Assembly (NCBI GenBank): GCA_017404585.1
Contig: JAFRCB010000166.1
Location: 1 to 8,527 of the forward strand
Direction of reading: 5' to 3'
From: Lachnospiraceae bacterium
GTDB taxonomy: Bacteria; Bacillota; Clostridia; Lachnospirales; Lachnospiraceae
DNA length: 8,527 nt
Part shown: positions 5,560-8,527 of the stretch, in pieces
Layout: each line of letters opens with the position of its first letter
Position numbering within the stretch: position 1 is the first letter of the stretch
The notes under the pieces: generated by a model
What the model was told of the DNA's origin: nothing
Databases searched by the model: none
What the model saw: the letters and a program-made list of their open reading frames with translations, nothing else
Program-made: the position numbers and the translations under genes

Positions 5560-7038
5560 ATGAAAATAATTAAAATACATCCCTCAGACAACGTCGCTGT
5601 CGCTCTGGAAAACATCGCGGAAGGCGAGCTTGTCACAGTAGAAGGTTTTTCAGTCACAGCGACTCAGAATATCGCCCGCGGCCACAAAATTGCGTTGAAG
5701 AAAATCGCGGAAGGAACACCCGTCGTCAAGTACGGCAACGAAATTGCCATTGCTACCCGCGACATCGAGGTAGGCGAATGGGTACACACTCACAACGTCA
5801 GGACCGGTCTAACGGAGGGCGGTGAGTATTTCTATGATCACAAAGTCTATGATCTTCCGGAAGTTGCGCCGAAGACTTTCATGGGTTATCTGAGAAAGGA
5901 CAGCCGCGCAGCCATCCGCAACGAGCTCTGGATCATCCCGATCGTCGGCTGTGTCAACGGCATCGCAAAGCAGCTGGTCGAGGAAAATCAGGACCTCGTC
6001 AAAGGTTCGATCGACGGTCTATACTACTATGGTCATCCGTTCGGCTGCAGCCAGCTCGGCGGCGACCTGATGCAGACAAGAAAGCTTCTTACTTCACTGG
6101 TCAGACATCCGAACGCGGGCGGCGTTCTCTGCCTCGCCCTCGGCTGCGAGAATCTCACGATGGACCTGTTCAAGGAAGGTCTCGGTGAGTATGACAAAGA
6201 CCGCGTAAAATTCCTCGTATGCCAGCAGGTCGAAGATGAGATCGAGGAAGGCAGCAAGCTGCTCGCAGAACTCGCTGAGTACGCAGGACAGTTCCAGCGC
6301 CGGGAGCTCCCGGCAAGCGAGCTGGTCGTCGGCATGAAGTGCGGCGGCTCCGACGGACTTTCCGGCATCACAGCCAACCCGACTGTCGGCCGTTTCTCCG
6401 ACAGACTGATCGCGCTCGGCGGTTCCACTGTTCTGACAGAGGTTCCGGAGATGTTCGGCGCTGAGAACATCCTGTTCTCACGCTGCCAGAATCAGGAAGT
6501 GTTCGAGCAGGCGGTCGATATGGTCAACGATTTCAAGAAGTATTTCGTGGACCACGGCCAGGTCGTCTACGAGAATCCGAGCCCGGGCAACAAGGCCGGC
6601 GGCATCACTACTCTAGAAGATAAGTCCTGCGGCTGTGTTCAGAAGGGCGGTTCCGCTCAGATCGTCGACGTGCTCCGCTACGCGGATCCCGTCACGAAGA
6701 AGGGTCTCAACATCCTCTCCGGTCCGGGCAATGACCTTGTCAGCGCGACAGACCTTACTGCTGCCGGCGCTCACATGATCCTGTTCACAACAGGCCGCGG
6801 CACACCGTTCGGCGCTCCGGCACCGACAGTGAAAATCTCCACGAATACAGCCCTCTTCGAGAAGAAGAACGGCTGGATCGATTTCAATGCCGGCTCCGTT
6901 GCCGAGGGTGAATCCCTGGACGACGCGGGCGACAGGCTGCTCGACTACGTGCTGCGCGTCGCAAGCGGCGAGCAGACAAAGGCAGAGAAGCATGGCTGCC
7001 GCGAGATTTCCATCTTCAAGGATGGCGTAGTGCTGTAA
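5560..7038 (+). CDS. uxaA: Altronate dehydratase
   Basis: UxaA removes water from D-altronate to give 2-keto-3-deoxy-D-gluconate (KDG), the third step of galacturonate use. At 492 residues it has the normal full length (about 495 in enteric bacteria). Residues 1 to about 80 are the SAF-type N-terminal domain, opening MKIIKIHPSDNVAVAL and ending with the His-rich EWVHTHNVRTG, probable metal ligands. The catalytic domain follows with NELWIIPIVGCVNGIA (121-136), HPFGCSQLGGD (159-169), LALGCENL (192-199), MKCGGSDGLSGITANP (259-274), EVPEMFGAENIL (294-305), and the segment from SPGNKAGG to CGCVQKGG (341-364). Conserved Cys residues fit an iron-dependent enzyme. GAAAGGA at 5548-5554 precedes the ATG. 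It is the last gene of the operon: its stop is followed at once by the REP-like palindrome region and a convergent gene. No KDG kinase or aldolase follows. Confidence 0.97.
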   Translation: MKIIKIHPSDNVAVALENIAEGELVTVEGFSVTATQNIARGHKIALKKIAEGTPVVKYGNEIAIATRDIEVGEWVHTHNVRTGLTEGGEYFYDHKVYDLPEVAPKTFMGYLRKDSRAAIRNELWIIPIVGCVNGIAKQLVEENQDLVKGSIDGLYYYGHPFGCSQLGGDLMQTRKLLTSLVRHPNAGGVLCLALGCENLTMDLFKEGLGEYDKDRVKFLVCQQVEDEIEEGSKLLAELAEYAGQFQRRELPASELVVGMKCGGSDGLSGITANPTVGRFSDRLIALGGSTVLTEVPEMFGAENILFSRCQNQEVFEQAVDMVNDFKKYFVDHGQVVYENPSPGNKAGGITTLEDKSCGCVQKGGSAQIVDVLRYADPVTKKGLNILSGPGNDLVSATDLTAAGAHMILFTTGRGTPFGAPAPTVKISTNTALFEKKNGWIDFNAGSVAEGESLDDAGDRLLDYVLRVASGEQTKAEKHGCREISIFKDGVVL

Positions 7039-7054
7039 GGACAGTTCTTTTCAC
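7039..7054. repeat. Degenerate extra half-copy of the palindrome arm
   Basis: GGACAGTTCTTTTCAC starts one base after the uxaA stop and repeats, with two changes, the arm GGACGGTTCTTTTCGC at 7062-7077 in the same orientation, 23 bp away. It suggests a composite element built from several units. Confidence 0.6.
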
Positions 7055-7060
7055 AAGCCA

Positions 7061-7108
7061 GGGACGGTTCTTTTCGCGTGGGATTTCCCACGCGAAAAGA
7101 ACCGTCCC
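7061..7108. repeat. Perfect 23-bp-arm palindrome, REP-like element
   Basis: The left arm 7061-7083 (GGGACGGTTCTTTTCGCG plus TGGGA) is an exact inverted copy of 7086-7108, with only TT between the arms. In practice this is a 22-bp stem with a 4-nt loop. It lies in the 110-bp gap between the convergent uxaA and C_GCAxxG genes. From memory, GGGACGGTTCTTTT-type hairpins are dispersed in many Firmicutes genomes and are linked to REP-associated (IS200-like, Y1) transposases. No such transposase is in this window. No long T-run follows, so it is not a textbook terminator, but so stable a stem could stop or protect transcripts from both sides. Confidence 0.8.
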
Positions 7109-7148
7109 TAATTCGTACACCTCTTATGCTGTCAATAAAGATGTGAAA

Positions 7149-7691
7149 TTATGCGCCGAGCGGTGCAATTCTCGTCTTAAGATACTCATCATGTGTAAGC
7201 ACACGGATTTCACCTGTCGTCGGGATACCAAACTCGCGAGCCAGGATCTCGGCTGTCTTGGCAGCGCAGATGCCTGTATAGTAGATGCACTGTGCTTTAT
7301 GCTGTCCCTGTGACATGTCGAACTCCTTGGTAAGAATGCGGCAGCATGCGACCTTCTTGGTATTATTCTCTCTGAACCAGTCATGGAGTTCCTTTGTCAT
7401 ACTCAGACATTTGACGACCTGGGGGTCCATCGGTCCCTTCTGCTCAGAGCGGCCGCAGATCATGCCGATTGCGAGCACGCCACCGTTCAATGCTCCGCAG
7501 ATACAGCCGGATTTGCCGACACCGACTGCCATTCCGGATGCCATGCCGATCAGCTCCCGTGGTACGTCCAGCTCAAATTGCTCAATAATTGTTTCCATTA
7601 CTGCCTCACAGCAGAAAAAACCTTTGCGGAAAGACTCTTCAGCCATCTCCTGTACCTTAGTCAGGTCGATTGTTTTTGCCTTGATTTCCAT
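7149..7691 (-). CDS. C_GCAxxG_C_C family putative redox-active protein
   Basis: This 180-residue cytoplasmic protein has ten cysteines in the layout of the C_GCAxxG_C_C family (putative redox or metal-binding proteins). The elements are Cys27-Cys28 in FRKGFFCCEAV, the Gly-rich core SGCICGALNGG with Cys63 and Cys65 (giving Cys-Gly-Ala-x-x-Gly), Cys79, a pair at Cys116-117, and Cys135 and Cys142 in the C-terminal part. There is no signal peptide or membrane helix. Biochemical roles in this family are poorly defined; electron transfer or [Fe-S]/metal binding is the usual guess. The start is set by AAGGGG, 9 bp upstream on the minus strand. The gene converges on uxaA, so it is not part of the uronate operon. 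It has its own promoter (7835-7863) and a leader of about 137 nt that ends in an attenuator-like hairpin. Confidence 0.85.
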   Translation of the reverse strand: MEIKAKTIDLTKVQEMAEESFRKGFFCCEAVMETIIEQFELDVPRELIGMASGMAVGVGKSGCICGALNGGVLAIGMICGRSEQKGPMDPQVVKCLSMTKELHDWFRENNTKKVACCRILTKEFDMSQGQHKAQCIYYTGICAAKTAEILAREFGIPTTGEIRVLTHDEYLKTRIAPLGA

Positions 7692-7705
7692 AATATAGCC
7701 CCTTT

Positions 7706-7741
7706 CATAAAAAATGCGGAATGACCGATATCATTCCATGC
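7706..7741 (-). promoter_or_regulatory. Terminator-like hairpin in the leader of the C_GCAxxG gene (candidate attenuator)
   Basis: Read on the minus strand, TGC-AT-GGAATGA (7741 down to 7731) pairs with TCATTCC-GCA (7724 down to 7715), with AT bulged and a 6-nt loop. TTTTTTAT follows directly. A stem plus T-run of this kind just before the ribosome site and start codon has the shape of a transcription attenuator. A second GGAATG copy lies about 15 nt further upstream (around 7752-7757) and could pair with the same CATTCC arm. The stem is only moderately GC-rich. Confidence 0.5.
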
Positions 7742-7834
7742 AGGCATCTGCCATTCCTCAAAAATCTCAAAGTTTATTGATTTCAGACAGAATGCGGTTG
7801 TTGAATTAAGTGTAAATTTCATTCTCTGTCAGAT

Positions 7835-7863
7835 AATATAGATTATAAAAAGAGCAATGTCAA
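7835..7863 (-). promoter_or_regulatory. Promoter of the C_GCAxxG gene
   Basis: On the minus strand a perfect -35 TTGACA (7863-7858), a 17-bp spacer and a -10 TATATT (7840-7835) form a strong sigma-A promoter. The start is expected near 7828, giving a leader of about 137 nt. The first transcribed bases, GACAGAGAATG, can pair with CATTCTGTC about 25 nt later, so the leader may be structured from its 5' end. Confidence 0.8.
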
Positions 7864-7902
7864 TAATTCCCTGACAATTCAGGCAAAGCAAAATGAATCA
7901 CT

Positions 7903-7931
7903 CCCATTTATAGTCATCAGTTATAAATGGG
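7903..7931. repeat. AT-rich 10-bp inverted repeat
   Basis: CCCATTTATA (7903-7912) and TATAAATGGG (7922-7931) are perfect inverted arms around a 9-nt loop. The right arm overlaps by two bases the left arm of the GC-rich hairpin at 7930-7955, so the two stems touch or compete at their junction. Confidence 0.6.
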
Positions 7932-7962
7932 GCAGGTCCGATTTTGGACCTGCCCACTTTTT
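7930..7962. terminator. Strong GC-rich hairpin, probable terminator
   Basis: GGGCAGGTCC (7930-7939) and GGACCTGCCC (7946-7955) form a perfect 10-bp stem with a 6-nt loop. On the plus strand it is followed by ACTTTTT, the classic intrinsic-terminator layout, but no plus-strand gene lies upstream. On the minus strand it falls 27-34 bp past the stop of the SH3-like gene, where its most useful role would be; there the trailing sequence is only CATTTATA. It may act in both directions, or its plus-strand target may be lost. Confidence 0.65.
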
Positions 7963-7988
7963 ATCATAAGTTATTTTTTGCTCTATAA

Positions 7989-8258
7989 TCAGAAACCAAT
8001 CAGGCTTCCTGCAATCCAGCCGGTGTCATAAGCGCCTGCCAGCATGATCTCGTACCATACATAGCCGTCCTTCTTGACCTTGCGGCCTGTCGTGTAGACC
8101 TGTGTTCAGTTCGGTATTTTGAAGAAAACCTTGGAGTTAAGGCCCGGCTCCTTGCGGCAGTTTGCGTAAGAAACTGCATCGTTGTGTACTGTATGGGTCT
8201 CATAACCGCCTGCTACGTTCTCGAGTGCCTCAACATTAATTTTGTTCATATCTGTCAT
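7989..8258 (-). pseudogene. Double-glycine-leader SH3-like secreted protein, interrupted by in-frame TGA
   Basis: Reading from the ATG at 8258 (GAGGAG at 8273-8268 gives a good ribosome site) yields MTDMNKINVEALENVAGG, a typical double-glycine leader cut after Gly17-Gly18 by C39-peptidase ABC exporters. Then comes an SH3b-like domain: the YANCRKEPGLNSKVFFKIPN strand region, VYTTGRKVKKDGYVWYEI, and the closing GWIAGSLIGF. The total is 89 codons plus a final TGA (7989-7991). Codon 51 is TGA (8106-8108), where the bacterial SH3 pattern (PxGTxV) predicts Gly; GGA to TGA is one substitution. Everything after it stays in frame and SH3-like, so the lesion is recent, a sequencing error, or a rare recoding event. 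The intact product would be exported, perhaps as a bacteriocin-like or wall-binding peptide. No exporter gene is in the window. Confidence 0.7.
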
Positions 8259-8337
8259 TGTTTTAATCTCCTCTATTTATCAATTAATTTTTGAATTTTT
8301 CTTTTTTAGTGGGCTTTCTCTTTTGCCCTTTCATCTT

Positions 8338-8367
8338 TTTATACGAGGGACTTTGGGGGAGGGACAA
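8338..8367 (-). promoter_or_regulatory. Candidate promoter of the SH3/double-glycine gene
   Basis: On the minus strand TTGTCC (8367-8362) and TATAAA (8343-8338) are separated by 18 bp, giving a leader of about 75 nt. The -35 is imperfect. The DNA between promoter and gene is strongly purine/pyrimidine-biased. Confidence 0.45.
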
Positions 8368-8406
8368 AAGAATTTGCCAAAGTTAATTAGAGTAATTGAG
8401 GATCGG

Positions 8407-8527
8407 TTGCCTCCCCTTTGAGCCGAGTGATGAACCCCTCCAGGACCAAAGGCAGCAATCGCGACTCAGAAGCAGGATTTTGCTGCCTCTGCCGAAGACC
8501 CGATGAAACTCGCCAGGACCAAAGGCA
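8407..8527. repeat. Start of a tandem repeat with a period of about 70 bp, cut by the window end
   Basis: CCAGGACCAAAGGCA occurs at 8440-8454 and again at 8513-8527, 73 bp apart. It is preceded in both copies by a related GCCGA(G/A)...GATGAA(C/A) stretch (from 8422 and 8491), and before that by a related G(T/C)TGCCTC stretch (8407 and 8481). The second copy runs into the window edge. Within the unit, GGCAGCAA (8451-8458) and TTGCTGCC (8480-8487) form an 8-bp inverted repeat. No gene is seen here. The array lies upstream of the SH3-like gene's promoter. Confidence 0.65.

Noticed and set aside
7061..7108. A standard rho-independent terminator for uxaA
   Set aside because: No T-run follows the stem on either strand, and the arm sequence resembles a dispersed repeat family. 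A terminator side-role is not excluded.
7383..7724. Plus-strand open frames opposite the C_GCAxxG gene
   Set aside because: The minus frame has a strong promoter, a ribosome site and conserved cysteine motifs. The plus frames show none of these.
8106..8108. TGA recoded as glycine or tryptophan through an alternative genetic code
   Set aside because: All long genes here use ordinary Gly and Trp (TGG) codons with no internal TGA. A nonsense mutation or sequencing error is far simpler.
8000..8203. A 67-residue Arg/Thr-rich minus-strand open frame
   Set aside because: It is the wrong frame of the SH3/double-glycine gene, with no ribosome site of its own.

Overview
The window looks like chromosomal DNA from an anaerobic, Gram-positive (Firmicutes/Clostridia-type) bacterium, plausibly a plant-polysaccharide degrader from gut or rumen. 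The grounds are strong AGGAGG-type ribosome sites, TTGACA/TATAAT-type promoters, a CcpA/LacI-type operator over the sugar-acid promoter, and a double-glycine-leader peptide gene. Genes are moderately GC-rich and rich in C-ending codons, while the promoter regions are AT-rich. No genus is claimed.

Left part (1-1970, + strand): an AraC-family regulator with an N-terminal cupin sensor domain, then a TIM-barrel sugar-phosphate isomerase/epimerase-like enzyme 47 bp downstream. A LacI-type palindrome lies upstream of the regulator.

Middle non-coding block (1971-2569): an imperfect hairpin of about 206 nt that starts at the isomerase stop codon; then 46-47-bp direct tandem repeats (four full copies and one partial); then a compact promoter region. 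That region holds an 8-bp inverted repeat touching the -35, a TTGACA-N17-TACATT promoter, and a perfect 20-bp palindrome over the expected transcription start.

Catabolic operon (2570-7038, + strand): uxaC, uxaB and uxaA. Together they convert D-galacturonate to D-tagaturonate, then D-altronate, then 2-keto-3-deoxygluconate (KDG). UxaC can also isomerise glucuronate, but no fructuronate reductase or mannonate dehydratase is present, so the locus is the galacturonate (pectin) branch. KDG kinase, KDPG aldolase and an uptake system are not in the window.

Right part (7039-8527): a perfect 23-bp-arm REP-like palindrome between convergent genes; a minus-strand C_GCAxxG_C_C redox-protein gene with a good promoter and a leader that ends in a terminator-like hairpin; a double hairpin; a minus-strand double-glycine-leader plus SH3-like small secreted protein gene, interrupted by one in-frame TGA; and the start of a second tandem repeat with a period of about 70 bp that runs off the window end.

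The enzymes are standard. The most unusual material is non-coding (the long hairpin, the minisatellite, the attenuator-like leader) and the interrupted SH3/double-glycine gene.
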